A stretch of 64,000 nucleotides of DNA from Novosphingobium sp. MW5. GTDB taxonomy: Bacteria > Pseudomonadota > Alphaproteobacteria > Sphingomonadales > Sphingomonadaceae. Below the pieces are notes generated by a model. The model saw only the letters and a list, made by a program, of their open reading frames with translations, was not told the DNA's origin and searched no databases. Positions 36,510 through 45,615 of the stretch are shown here, one piece after another. Where the stretch lies: positions 2,976,001 to 3,040,000 of the forward strand of contig JAPCWB010000001.1 of NCBI GenBank assembly GCA_025938935.1, read 5' to 3'. The translations under genes were made by a program, and so were the position numbers. Numbering within the stretch: the stretch's first letter is position 1; each line of letters starts with the position of its first letter.

Positions 36510-38933
36510 TCAGCGCGTTCCCGTCACCGGGAAGGTGCCAAAGGCACCGTTCGAATTATCCCCGACGAGCTGGCCGTCGCGCACAGTCAGGTCGTAGCCG
36601 ACCGAGATCGGGAACGGCATCGAAGCGCGGCCCTCAAGCTTTGCCCGTCCGTTCTCCACCTTGCCTGAAAGGTCGACAGAACCTTGCGAGGCCGTTGCCT
36701 TGCCGGTCAGCGCGTTGCCATTGGCGGCAATCTCGAGCACCGCTTCCTGCGGGCCGGCGGAGGTCTGGATCACGATGTTCCACTTGCCGACAAAGTCAGC
36801 CGGTTTCGCTGCGGAAGCCGCCTGCGCCTTGGCCTTTTCCTCCAGAGCCTTGCGCTCGGCAGGAACCTGCTGGGCGCGGGTACGCAGGAAGAAGCGGATC
36901 GTCTCGAGATCGCCGTCGCTGATCTGCGGGAACGGCGGCATGCCGTTGAGTTTCAGCGCGCCCTCCTTGACCACCGCCTTGAAGGTGGCGGCATCGGTGA
37001 TGACCGGCGAATAGCGCAGGTCCGGCGCCGCGCCAGAGGCTACCGCGTTCCAGCCGTGGCAGACGAGGCAGGCGTTCATGCCGAACTTCATCGCCCCGGC
37101 CTGCGCCATGGCCGCGTTGGGCTTGTAAGTGGGATCGGCCGGGGGCTCGGGCTGGGTGTACTGATAGGGCGGGATCGTGTCGGTACCGCCAATCGCAAAG
37201 GTCAGCACCCGGCGCGGCAGGCGGTAATCGGTGCGCAGCGCGGCATTGCCGAGCGACTGCATCCCCGCCCCCTGCCCGCCTGCACCAGTGATGACGGTAA
37301 TGTATTGCTTGCCATTGACGCGGTAGGAAATCGGCGCGCCGACGATCGGGCTTTCGGTCTGATAGGACCAGACTTCCTTGCCGTTGGTGGCATCATAGGC
37401 AACGAACTTGCCGTCCATGCGCCCCTGGAAGACCAGGCCGCCCGCCGTGGTCATTGCGCCTGCGGGCCAGGAACCGGGCAGGTCGACCCGCCAGCGCTCC
37501 TTCTGCGTCACAGGGTCCCAAGCCTTCAGGTAGCTCTTGTGACCGCCGGGAAGGTCGACTTCGGGGATGAGCGTGGCGCCCATGCCTGCCCCGATCTCAC
37601 CGCCGCCCTTCTGACCTTCACCGATCAACGCGCCGAGATCCTGCACGGGGATGTAAACAAGCCCGGTCTGCGGGCTGTAGGCCTGCGGCATCCAGGAGTG
37701 CGCTCCCGTCGGCCCGGGCCACATTTCGAATAGGCCGGGCTTGCCGTTGTAGCGGATGCCGGGGTTTTCGACCGGACGCCCGGTAGCAAGGTCGATCTTC
37801 TCGGCCCAGGTCACCTTGGCAATCTTGCCGGGCTCGTTGATCAGCTTGCCCGTCTCGCGGTCGATCACATAGAAGAAGCCGTTCTTCGGTGCCTGCATCA
37901 GCACCTTGCGCGGCTTTCCGTCGATCGGCAGCGTGGCGAGGGTCATGTCGGCGGTGGCGGTGCAGTCCCACTGCTCCGCCGGGCACAGCTGGTAATGCCA
38001 GACATATTCGCCGGTATCGGCCTTCACCGCGACGATCGAGGAGAGGAACAGGTTGTCGCCGCCATCCGGACTGCGCAGCTTCTGGTTATAGGGGAAGCCG
38101 TTGCCGAGGCCGAGGTAGATCAGCCCCAGTTCGCTATCATAGGAGAATGCGTTCCATGCCGTGCCGCCCCCGCCGCGGCGGCTGCCGTCGGGGTTTTTGA
38201 AGCCGCTCGGCCAGGACTTGGCCATCAGGTCATTGGCCTTGGTGCCGCCCGAATTGGGTTCGTCACCCGGAACCGAATAGAAGCGCCAGAGCTTCTGGCC
38301 GGTCTTTTCATCATAGGCGGTCACGAACCCGCGCGCGGAGCTGATATCCGCGCCGCCGAAGCCGACGATCACCTTGCCGCCGAAAGCGCGGGGCGGGCCG
38401 TTGTATTGGCGCGGAGCGCCGTCAGCGGGCGCGTCCTGCACTTTCCATGCCTCCTTGCCGGTGCTCGCATCGAGCGAGACGACGAAGCCGTCGGTAGTGA
38501 CGAGGAACACATGGCCGCTTGAATAGGCTATGCCCTTGCTGCCCCAGCCCAGCCCCATCGAGCTTGTGGCACGTTCGCGGGTGCCGCCGTCGTATTCCCA
38601 AAGCTGTTTGCCGGTTACGGCATCGAGCGCGCGGATGTGCGAGTGGCCGGTTGTAAGGAAGACCTTGCCTTCCGCCATCAGCGGGGTGCTTGCCGAATAG
38701 CCGGACTCAAGGTCGAAATGCCAGGCAAGCTTGAGGTTGGCCACGTTGCCCGTGTCGATCTCGTCCAGCGGGGAATAGTGCGCCTCATTCCCGGTGCGGC
38801 CCCAGCTTGGCCACTCGTCGGGATTGGCTACCATCATGTCTTCGATGGGATTCGCGGGCTTGCTGCATCCCGACAGCACCGAAACGGCGAGGGCAATGGG
38901 GACAAGCAATACCCCGAGACGACCGATCCTCAC
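36510..38933 (-). CDS. PQQ-dependent (quinoprotein) alcohol dehydrogenase with cytochrome c and extra C-terminal domain
   Basis: This 807-residue periplasmic or outer-face lipoprotein oxidises an alcohol or related substrate and passes electrons to a fused cytochrome c. It has a lipobox ending LSGC (Cys23) and an eight-bladed PQQ propeller to about residue 590, with repeats such as GKQLWEY, GKEAWKV and GKEVWSY. The haem c site is CLVCH at residues 622-626 and a Met ligand candidate is in NGMPPF. About 95 residues from 711 (DFVGKWNIVI to VTGTR) form an extra beta-rich domain. The adjacent-cysteine pair of many quinoprotein dehydrogenases was not seen; CPAEQWDC lies in the corresponding area. 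It is 108 bp before the kinase gene. The substrate is not evident. Confidence 0.87.
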   Translation of the reverse strand: MRIGRLGVLLVPIALAVSVLSGCSKPANPIEDMMVANPDEWPSWGRTGNEAHYSPLDEIDTGNVANLKLAWHFDLESGYSASTPLMAEGKVFLTTGHSHIRALDAVTGKQLWEYDGGTRERATSSMGLGWGSKGIAYSSGHVFLVTTDGFVVSLDASTGKEAWKVQDAPADGAPRQYNGPPRAFGGKVIVGFGGADISSARGFVTAYDEKTGQKLWRFYSVPGDEPNSGGTKANDLMAKSWPSGFKNPDGSRRGGGGTAWNAFSYDSELGLIYLGLGNGFPYNQKLRSPDGGDNLFLSSIVAVKADTGEYVWHYQLCPAEQWDCTATADMTLATLPIDGKPRKVLMQAPKNGFFYVIDRETGKLINEPGKIAKVTWAEKIDLATGRPVENPGIRYNGKPGLFEMWPGPTGAHSWMPQAYSPQTGLVYIPVQDLGALIGEGQKGGGEIGAGMGATLIPEVDLPGGHKSYLKAWDPVTQKERWRVDLPGSWPAGAMTTAGGLVFQGRMDGKFVAYDATNGKEVWSYQTESPIVGAPISYRVNGKQYITVITGAGGQGAGMQSLGNAALRTDYRLPRRVLTFAIGGTDTIPPYQYTQPEPPADPTYKPNAAMAQAGAMKFGMNACLVCHGWNAVASGAAPDLRYSPVITDAATFKAVVKEGALKLNGMPPFPQISDGDLETIRFFLRTRAQQVPAERKALEEKAKAQAASAAKPADFVGKWNIVIQTSAGPQEAVLEIAANGNALTGKATASQGSVDLSGKVENGRAKLEGRASMPFPISVGYDLTVRDGQLVGDNSNGAFGTFPVTGTR

Positions 38934-39187
38934 GATTGCACTCCTCCCACACCCTTCACGGCCTTAGCCGGCCATCGCTTCAACATTTGCCTTAGGAGAG
39001 TTATGGTTCACTATGGCGCATAACGCAACTCGGGAGCACACATGCCTGCCCCAAGATCGCCCCCGCAGAGATGCCTCCACCTTGTATGTAACCGCCATAT
39101 GCCCCATATCCTGAGCATCGCCCGGATTTTATATGTATTAGGCGACTGAGAGACCAACGCGCTCCCGCATTACGCAGGGGCATTTTC
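38934..39187. other. Promoter region of the quinoprotein dehydrogenase, no gene seen
   Basis: This AT-richer divergent spacer contains short repeated CATATGCCCCATATCC-like words near 39098-39114. No promoter could be assigned with confidence. A small open frame with a TTG start follows at 39188. Confidence 0.4.
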
Positions 39188-39376
39188 TTGGATCTCAACG
39201 AGCTTCTCTTTCACCATCAGGTTGCATTGATCCGCGCGAAGACGCCAAAGCGATCCGCCGGCGGCAACCTCGGTATTGCCCGGCCTCTCGAATCCAAACT
39301 GCGAAACCTCCGCCAGGAACTTGGCGCAGCGGCCTATCCGCGATGGGCAGCACAGGTCTGCGCACCCGCTTCGTGA
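39188..39376 (+). CDS. Small conserved-type hypothetical protein with TTG start
   Basis: This 62-residue frame reads (M)DLNELLFHHQVALIRAKTPKR, followed by LESKLRNLRQELGAA. The DLNELLxxHQ start and a helical RxLRxELG end resemble a class of short proteins in sphingomonads, though no function is known. The TTG start has GCAGGGGCA about six bases upstream. Codon use is normal. The call rests on this pattern and is tentative. Confidence 0.45.
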   Translation: MDLNELLFHHQVALIRAKTPKRSAGGNLGIARPLESKLRNLRQELGAAAYPRWAAQVCAPAS

Positions 39377-39497
39377 CGTGCGTTCACTCCGATTCCGGCA
39401 CGCCTGATCTGATTCACTTGCTTAGCGGTCCGGAAAGGACCGGCTTTGCGATGCCAGGACGCCAAATACTGAAGCTGCCCTAACGCGAGGTCCCGAA

Positions 39498-39734
39498 ATG
39501 CAAGATATCAAGATCACCCGTGCCATGAACGTCTCGCTTTCCGAACAGCAGGTCAGGCAGTTGTGCCAGAACAATTCGCTGCGGATCAGCGCAATCGAGC
39601 AGCTGGTTTCGGGCGGCACCCACGTCGTGCTGCTGACTATTCAGGAAGCCGACGATGCACGCCACCTGATGCGGACGGCGATCATCACCGGAAAGGTGAA
39701 GCGTTCGCCCTTCATGCACAGCCGGCACCGTTAA
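39498..39734 (+). CDS. Small hypothetical protein
   Basis: This 78-residue protein begins MQDIKITRAMNVSLSEQQVRQL and ends HLMRTAIITGKVKRSPFMHSRHR, with a basic C-terminus and no membrane segment. The central part (ISAIEQLVSGGTHVVLLTIQEADD) predicts a mixed alpha/beta fold. GCGAGG lies about nine bases before the ATG. No domain was recognised. It is alone between the TTG-started small gene and tRNA-Tyr. Confidence 0.65.
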   Translation: MQDIKITRAMNVSLSEQQVRQLCQNNSLRISAIEQLVSGGTHVVLLTIQEADDARHLMRTAIITGKVKRSPFMHSRHR

Positions 39735-39858
39735 GGCCCGCTTGCCCGCTGCGGGAATATCCCAACCGAAATACTGAATAGCTGACGGACACAGATTCGC
39801 AGTGGCAGCGCGCCGTTCAGCCATGTTTGCGTTTCTTGCCCGAATTTAAGGGCGGCGG

Positions 39859-39945
39859 TGGTGGACAGGGCTGGATTCTGAACCAGCGTACGCTCTCGCG
39901 GGCAGATTTACAGTCTGCTGCCATTAACCACTCGGCCACCTGTCC
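39859..39945 (-). tRNA. tRNA-Tyr (anticodon GTA)
   Basis: On the minus strand the acceptor is GGACAGG/CCTGTCC with A73 and encoded CCA. The anticodon stem-loop GCAGA-CTGTAAA-TCTGC gives GTA. The long variable arm (CCGCGAGAGCG region) is typical of bacterial tRNA-Tyr. The T stem is GCTGG/CCAGC, but its loop reads TTCAGAAT, eight bases instead of seven. One extra base (39879) breaks the usual TTCGAAT, so a sequencing insertion or a defective copy is possible. Confidence 0.9.
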
Positions 39946-40097
39946 ACACCAGAACCTGCCGGTGACGGGTTTCCCCGAAATTTTGCCCACGCAAGCGAGG
40001 GCTGTCCGGCCGAGAGGCCGCGCCAATGCCCAAGCAAGGCTTGCCTGTCAATGGGGCGACGGGCATGAGCGGCGAGGAATTTCACTTTGAGGACAAG

Positions 40098-40898
40098 ATG
40101 ACCAGGCAGGAACAGCCCCGCAAGGGCAAGGCGCTTCGCGGCCGCGCGGGCAGGATGCAGGGCGGACGGGGCAGCGGCAGGGCGAGCGCCGGGGCCGTGC
40201 GGCTGTGGGGCCGCCATGCCGTGGAGGCAGCGCTGAAGAACCCCGAGCGCAATCACCGCAAGCTTTGGGCGACGCGAGAGGGCGTGGCTTCGCTCGACGG
40301 GGAACTGCCGGCGGACTTTCCGGTGGAGTGGGCCCAGCCGGCCGATCTTGCCCGCCTTGTTGCCCGCGACGCACCGCACCAGGGGCTGGTGCTGGAGTGC
40401 GATCCTCTGCCCGAACTGTTCCTTGACGAGGTCCTCGATGGCGATCCGGCGCGGCCGCTGGTCGTGCTCGACCAGGTCACCGATCCGCACAATGTTGGCG
40501 CCATTCTGCGATCCGCCGCGGCGTTCAACGCCTGCGCCATCCTCACCCAGGACCGCCATGCGCCGCCCGAATCGGGGGTCGTCGCAAAAAGTGCCTCAGG
40601 CGCTCTCGAAGTGGTGCCGTGGGTGCGCGTTGTGAACCTATCCCGCGCGCTCGAGGAGGTGGCCGAGGCGGGTTACTGGCGCATCGGGCTGGCCGGAGAG
40701 GCGAAATCGACGCTGGCCGAGGCCCTGCCCGCCGGCCCCATCGCCCTGGTGCTCGGTGCGGAGGGCGAAGGCATGCGGCACAACGTGCAACAGCACTGCG
40801 ACGCCCTTGCAAGGCTGCCGATCAGCGAGAGCATGGAGAGCCTGAACGTTTCCAACGCCGGCGCCATCGCCCTTTATGCGGTCGCGACGCGCGGCTGA
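40098..40898 (+). CDS. rlmB: 23S rRNA 2'-O-ribose methyltransferase RlmB
   Basis: RlmB is a SpoU-class enzyme that methylates G2251 of 23S rRNA. An Arg/Gly-rich N-terminus is followed by the substrate-binding domain (RLWGRHAVEAALKNPER) and the knotted SPOUT domain with DPHNVGAILRSAAAF, LVLGAEGEGMR and LPISESMESLNVSNA. The ATG at 40098 (MTRQEQPRKGK) is chosen because GAGGACAAG precedes it. In-frame ATGs at 40065 and 40026 lie upstream and have weaker sites. It follows tRNA-Tyr in the opposite orientation. Confidence 0.93.
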   Translation: MTRQEQPRKGKALRGRAGRMQGGRGSGRASAGAVRLWGRHAVEAALKNPERNHRKLWATREGVASLDGELPADFPVEWAQPADLARLVARDAPHQGLVLECDPLPELFLDEVLDGDPARPLVVLDQVTDPHNVGAILRSAAAFNACAILTQDRHAPPESGVVAKSASGALEVVPWVRVVNLSRALEEVAEAGYWRIGLAGEAKSTLAEALPAGPIALVLGAEGEGMRHNVQQHCDALARLPISESMESLNVSNAGAIALYAVATRG

Positions 40899-40922
40899 CC
40901 TATTCCAACAGGGGGAATTCGA

Positions 40923-41835
40923 ATGACCTCGATAAAGCGTATCGGTGCCGTGGCGCTCGTCGCCGCGCTCGCACTCAGCCTGTCGGCCTGCCTGCTGACC
41001 CCGGGCAAGTTCGTTTCCGCGCTCGACCTGCGCAAGGACGGCCAGTTCACTTTCTCCTACAAGGGCGAAATGTCGCTATATGGCATCGCCCAGATCGCCG
41101 CGATGGACAAAGGCGCCGATCAGCCGTTCAAGGAATCGCCCTGCTACGATTATGACGCCCCGGCTGAAGCGGCCAAGTCCGACAAGCCCGCCGCCAAGAC
41201 CGAGGACGATACCTTCGCCGATCCCAAGGAGCGCCCCTGCACCAAGCAGGAACTCGCCGACCAGAAGGCGGACTGGGAAGCAACCCGCAAGGAAACCGCC
41301 GAGCGCAAGAAAAAGGACCTCGAGGAAATGAAGGCCGTGCTGGGCGGCCTCGATCCCACCGATCCCAAGTCGATCGAGGAATTCGCCGCGCGCCTGCGCC
41401 GCCAGGCCGGGTGGAAGCTGGTGACTTACAAGGGCAACGGCCTGTTCGATATCGACTTCGCCATTGCCGGCAGGGCGGACCATGACTTCATCTTCCCGAT
41501 CATCGAGAAGTTCCCGACGACCAATACCTTCGTCCAGGTCCTGCGCCGCGCTGACGGCACGGTGCGGATCGATGCTCCGGGCTTCAACCCCAATTCCTAT
41601 GGCAACCCCATGGGCCAGTGCGATGGGCATGGGAATGATGGGCGCCATGGGCAAAGGCGACATGCCCAAGCCGGCCGAGATGGACGGGGTGTTCACCGTC
41701 ACCACCAATGGGCAGGTGCTGGCCAACAATACGGACGAAGGGCCACAGGCCGATCCTGCCGGGCAGAAGCTGACGTGGAAGGTCAACGTCCGCACCACCG
41801 CAGCACCGACTGCGCTGATCAAGCTGGCAAACTGA
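40923..41835 (+). CDS. Hypothetical lipoprotein, frame broken near the 3' end
   Basis: This protein has a lipoprotein signal ending LSAC (about residue 22), then a region with SALDLRKDGQFTFSYKGEM, an acidic/lysine coiled stretch (about 85-145) and FPIIEKFPTTNTFVQVLRRADG. Near 41615 the frame changes. Deleting one C of the CC at 41615-41616 joins to AMGMGMMGAMGKGDMPKPAEM and the end WKVNVRTTAAPTALIKLAN, giving about 303 residues. As written the frame goes on to 41846 with a basic nonsense tail. The Met/Gly repeat is notable. No family was recognised; it may be periplasmic or in the outer membrane. Confidence 0.78.
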
Positions 41836-41852
41836 AACGCAGCTGAAACGAG

Positions 41853-41888
41853 AAAGGCCGTGACGGGAATACCGTCACGGCCTTTCGT
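41853..41888. terminator. Bidirectional Rho-independent terminator
   Basis: AAAGGCCGTGACGG and CCGTCACGGCCTTT pair perfectly around GAATA and are followed by CGTTT. It serves the lipoprotein gene and, on the other strand, the convergent hupB gene. Confidence 0.85.
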
Positions 41889-41940
41889 TTATCTGCTCCG
41901 CGCAGGTCCGAGGCGAGGGACCCGCGACGGTGACGGGTGA

Positions 41941-42213
41941 TTAGTTCACCGCGTCCTTCAGGCCCTTGCCAGCCTTGAACTTCGGCTGCGACGAGGCCTT
42001 GATCGACATCGGTTCGCCGGTGCGCGGGTTGCGGCCGGTCGAAGCCTTGCGCTTGGCAACCGAGAAGGTGCCGAAGCCGACGAGGCGAACTTCGTCGCCC
42101 TTCTTGAGCGCGCCCGAGATGGCGTCAAACACGCCTTCGACGGCCTTGGTTGCATCGCTACGGGTCAGGCCGCTTGCATCGGCAACTGCGCCGATCAGAT
42201 CGTTCTTGTTCAT
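41941..42213 (-). CDS. hupB: DNA-binding protein HU
   Basis: HU is a small nucleoid protein that bends DNA without strict sequence preference. The 90-residue protein begins MNKNDLIGAVADASGLTRSDA and includes VGFGTFSVAKRKASTGRNPRTGE, the DNA-binding beta arm. The length and sequence are normal. It is the last gene before the convergent terminator. Confidence 0.96.
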   Translation of the reverse strand: MNKNDLIGAVADASGLTRSDATKAVEGVFDAISGALKKGDEVRLVGFGTFSVAKRKASTGRNPRTGEPMSIKASSQPKFKAGKGLKDAVN

Positions 42214-42469
42214 TACGGGAATCCCCTACCTCTGGTTGAAATCTGTGCTTCTCGGAACTCGCCTCGAAGTGGGCGGAATTGAGCGATGTTTCGTGCCTCT
42301 GTCAAAGCGAAAGAACGCCTATTAAGCGTCATTATCCCCGAAAAATCGCCAAATTTTCGCCAATCTGGGGCTTGTCAGACGCGACTTGGCGCGATTCTGC
42401 CAACTTCGCGCCCGAATCGCCGCATTGCAGCAAGAATCAGGGACTTGCGTGCGCCAGTCCCGGATCCTC

Positions 42470-44866
42470 TCAATGCGCGGTATGCGAAGGCCCGGAATGT
42501 CCTGCCACGGGCTGGCTGGCAAGGTCGTCCTGCTCGGTCCATTCGACCGGTTCCAGCTTTGCCGTGAGCGCCCTTGCAAGCACCTCGTCGACATGGGCCA
42601 CGGGGATGATTTCCAGCCCTTCGGTGACGTTGGCAGGCAGCTCGGCGAGGTCCTTGCGGTTCTCTTCCGGGATCAGAACGGTCTTGATGCCCCCACGAAG
42701 AGCGGCGAGCAGCTTTTCCTTCAGGCCGCCGATCGCCAGAACACGCCCGCGCAGGGTAACCTCGCCGGTCATGGCGATATCCTTGCGCACCGGGATGCCC
42801 GTGAGCGTCGAGACCATGGCGGTGACCATGCCGATACCGGCCGACGGGCCATCCTTGGGCACGGCACCTTCGGGCAAGTGGATGTGCAGGTCCTTGCGGT
42901 TGAAGATCGAGGGACGGATGCCATAGGCCGGTGCCCGCGCCTTCACGAAGCTGAAGGCCATCTGCACGGACTCGCTCATCACTTCGCCCAGCTTGCCGGT
43001 GGTCTTGACCGCGCCCTTGCCGGGCACTGTCACGCTTTCGATGGTCAGCAGCTCGCCGCCCACTTCGGTCCAGGCAAGGCCGGTGACCGCACCGACCTGG
43101 TGCTCTTCTTCGCCCACGCCGAAGCGGAACTTGCGCACGCCGGCAAAGTCGGAAAGGTTTTCCGGTGTGATCGTGACCGACTTGTCCTTGCCTTCAAGGA
43201 TGCGGCGCAGGCTCTTGCGCGCCAGCCGCGCAATCTCGCGCTCCAGGGTACGTACGCCCGCTTCCCGCGTGTAATAGCGGATCAGGTCGCGCAGGCCCTC
43301 GGTGGTCAGCGTGAACTCGCCCTTCTTCAGCCCATGCGCCTCGACCTGCTTCTCCACGAGATGACGTTCGGCGATCTCCACCTTCTCGTCCTCGGTATAG
43401 CCTTCGAGCCGGATGATCTCCATGCGGTCGAGCAGCGGCTGCGGCAGGTTCAGGCTGTTCGCCGTGCAGACGAACATCACGTCCGAAAGGTCGAAATCGA
43501 CCTCAAGGTAGTGGTCCTGGAACTTGGCGTTCTGTTCCGGATCGAGCACTTCGAGCAGGGCAGAGGCCGGATCGCCGCGATAGTCCTGACCGAGCTTGTC
43601 GATCTCGTCGAGCAGGAACAGCGGGTTTGCCGTGCCGGCCTTCTTGAGGTTGGTGACGATCTTGCCCGGCAGCGAACCGATGTAGGTGCGCCGGTGGCCG
43701 CGAATCTCGGCCTCGTCGCGCACGCCGCCCAGCGACTGGCGGATAAACTCGCGCCCGGTCGCCTTGGCAATCGACTTGCCCAGGCTGGTCTTGCCCACGC
43801 CCGGAGGGCCGACGAGGCACAGGATCGGCCCCTTCAGCTTGTTGGTCCGCGCCTGCACGGCGAGATACTCGACGATGCGGTCCTTGACCTTTTCCAGCGC
43901 ATAGTGATCGGCATCGAGGATTGCCTGCGCCTTGCCAATGTCGCGTTTCAGCTTGGAGCGCTTGCCCCAGGGCAGGCCGAGCAGCACATCAAGGTAATTG
44001 CGGATAACGGTCGCCTCAGCGCTCATCGGCTGCATCGACTTGAGCTTCTTCAGCTCGCCCTGCGCCTTGGCGCGGGCTTCCTTCGACAGCTTGAGCGTGT
44101 CGATCTTTTCCTGCAGCTCGGCGATTTCGTTGGTTTCTTCGCCGTCACCGCCCAGCTCGTTCTGGATCGCCTTGAGCTGCTCGTTGAGGTAATATTCGCG
44201 CTGGGTCTTTTCCATCTGGCGCTTCACGCGGCCGCGGATCTTGCGCTCCACCTGCAGCACGCCAAGCTCACCCTCCATGAAGGCGAGGACCATTTCCAGC
44301 CGCTTGACCGGGTCTTCCTCTGACAAGAGCGACTGCTTGTCTGCCACCTTCGCACCGATCTGCGCGGCAACGCCATCTGCCAGCAGGGCGGCGTCGGTGA
44401 TTTCGGCGAAGTTGGTGCCGGCGTCGGCCGACAGCTTCTTGTTGAGCTTGGCATATTCGCCGAACTGTTCGACGACCGAGCGCATCATCGCGGTGGCTTC
44501 GGGGCTGGTCACGGGCACACTATCGATTTTCTCGATCTGCGCGACCATCATGTCGCCCTCTTCGCCCACGCGTTCCAGCCGCGCGCGCTGCTGGCCTTCG
44601 ACGAGGACCCGGACGGTGCCGTCGGGCAGCTTGAGCAGTTGCAGGACCGTGGCGATCACGCCGAGGTCGTAAAGGTCCTCGTCGGTCGGATCGTCGCAGC
44701 CCGGATCGAGCTGGGCGACGAGGAAGATGTCCTTGTTGCCCGACATCGCCGCCTCAAGCGCTGCGACAGACTTTTCGCGGCCGACGAACAGCGGCACGAC
44801 CATGCCGGGGAACACGACGATGTCGCGCAGGGGAAGCAGGGGAAGAAGTGTCATTTCCATATCCAT
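42470..44866 (-). CDS. lon: ATP-dependent protease Lon
   Basis: Lon degrades misfolded and regulatory proteins in the cytoplasm. The 798-residue protein has the N-terminal LON domain (about 1-200), a coiled coil, the AAA+ module with Walker [10 protein letters not shown] (about 350) and Walker B FLLDEIDK, and the serine protease domain. The catalytic dyad is Ser in DGPSAGIGM and a Lys about 43 residues later. The start [21 protein letters not shown] is normal. A weak heat-shock-type promoter candidate lies upstream. The long antisense open frame across this gene is not coding. Confidence 0.97.
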   Translation of the reverse strand: MDMEMTLLPLLPLRDIVVFPGMVVPLFVGREKSVAALEAAMSGNKDIFLVAQLDPGCDDPTDEDLYDLGVIATVLQLLKLPDGTVRVLVEGQQRARLERVGEEGDMMVAQIEKIDSVPVTSPEATAMMRSVVEQFGEYAKLNKKLSADAGTNFAEITDAALLADGVAAQIGAKVADKQSLLSEEDPVKRLEMVLAFMEGELGVLQVERKIRGRVKRQMEKTQREYYLNEQLKAIQNELGGDGEETNEIAELQEKIDTLKLSKEARAKAQGELKKLKSMQPMSAEATVIRNYLDVLLGLPWGKRSKLKRDIGKAQAILDADHYALEKVKDRIVEYLAVQARTNKLKGPILCLVGPPGVGKTSLGKSIAKATGREFIRQSLGGVRDEAEIRGHRRTYIGSLPGKIVTNLKKAGTANPLFLLDEIDKLGQDYRGDPASALLEVLDPEQNAKFQDHYLEVDFDLSDVMFVCTANSLNLPQPLLDRMEIIRLEGYTEDEKVEIAERHLVEKQVEAHGLKKGEFTLTTEGLRDLIRYYTREAGVRTLEREIARLARKSLRRILEGKDKSVTITPENLSDFAGVRKFRFGVGEEEHQVGAVTGLAWTEVGGELLTIESVTVPGKGAVKTTGKLGEVMSESVQMAFSFVKARAPAYGIRPSIFNRKDLHIHLPEGAVPKDGPSAGIGMVTAMVSTLTGIPVRKDIAMTGEVTLRGRVLAIGGLKEKLLAALRGGIKTVLIPEENRKDLAELPANVTEGLEIIPVAHVDEVLARALTAKLEPVEWTEQDDLASQPVAGHSGPSHTAH

Positions 44867-44907
44867 GTCAGTGCGGCACCAGTCGTGAACCGGGCCTTTG
44901 CTGCAGG

Positions 44908-44935
44908 ATATGGGATCGCCCCAAGGCTAGCGCAA
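44908..44935 (-). promoter_or_regulatory. Weak promoter candidate for lon
   Basis: Read on the minus strand, TTGCGC and CCATAT are separated by 16 bases about 42-70 bases before the lon ATG. The second half resembles the -10 of heat-shock (RpoH) promoters, but the -35 lacks the CTTG core. This is a tentative match by eye. Confidence 0.25.
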
Positions 44936-44982
44936 TGGCGCCCGGGCTTTGGCTTGTGGATGGCAGGGTCTTGGCAGCCTTG

Positions 44983-45150
44983 TCAGGCCAGCGGGGGAGC
45001 GAGGCTCCATGCGATTCCTAATAATCCAAGTGCGAAAAGCATGCCGCCGCCGCATTGGGCCGCCAGCGCCATCTGCTTGTTCTTGGGCTGCGGCATCATG
45101 CCGAGCACGAACAGCCCGCCGGCCATGGCGAGAACGCTCAATCCAGTCAT
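44983..45150 (-). CDS. Small two-helix membrane protein
   Basis: This 55-residue protein reads MTGLSVLAMAGGLFVLGMMP, a basic loop QPKNKQ, then AALAQCGGGM-like and LFALGLLGIAWSLAPPLA, two hydrophobic helices. GGAG lies about 11 bases before the ATG. The frame ends with TGA after PPLA. It lies between ybaB and lon, on their strand, with about 117 bp before lon. No family is known to me; size, topology and codon use suggest a real gene. Confidence 0.6.
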   Translation of the reverse strand: MTGLSVLAMAGGLFVLGMMPQPKNKQMALAAQCGGGMLFALGLLGIAWSLAPPLA

Positions 45151-45273
45151 TTAAGTTGCACTCCAGTGGGACCGCACCTCCATGGACCCGACTGGTGAAC
45201 GCTAGGTAAAAGTCGCAGGTTTCCAGTTGTAAACTTTAGAAATTTACCATTCGCCGCCGCGGACGGCTGCCGC

Positions 45274-45615
45274 TCAGTTCAGGCCGGGCAGCTTGAAGCC
45301 CGGAGGAAGACCCATGCCGCCTTGAATTCGCTCCATTTCCGCCCCGCTTGCCGCATCGGCCTTGACCCGCGCGTCGTTGAAGGCGGCGGCGATCAGGTCT
45401 TCTAGCATCTGCTTTTCGCTGACTGCCATCAGGCTGTCATCGATAGCAACGCCAATGATCCGCCCCTTGGCAGTGCAGCGGATCTTGACGAGGCCGCCGC
45501 CCGAAACGCCCTCGACCTCGATCTGGTCGAGCTTGGTCTGGGCTTCGGTCATCTGCTTCTGGATGGTCTCTGCTGCCTGCTGGGCGGCTTTGAGCATCTC
45601 TTCCATAGACTTCAT
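45274..45615 (-). CDS. ybaB: YbaB/EbfC nucleoid-associated protein
   Basis: This 113-residue DNA-binding protein of the YbaB/EbfC family begins MKSMEEMLKAAQQAAETIQKQM, a helical hand, and has the sheet VEGVSGGGLVKIRCTAKGRI. It usually forms a dimer that binds DNA and is encoded next to dnaX, as here. The ATG overlaps the dnaX stop by four bases (ATGA-like coupling). Confidence 0.95.
   Translation of the reverse strand: MKSMEEMLKAAQQAAETIQKQMTEAQTKLDQIEVEGVSGGGLVKIRCTAKGRIIGVAIDDSLMAVSEKQMLEDLIAAAFNDARVKADAASGAEMERIQGGMGLPPGFKLPGLN

Noticed and set aside
42386..44323. 645-codon antisense open frame over lon
   Set aside because: Typical high-GC shadow; Lon is intact with all its motifs.
44883..45150. 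tRNA or small RNA upstream of lon
   Set aside because: No cloverleaf or stable stem was found; the stretch is better explained by a small membrane-protein gene and the lon promoter.
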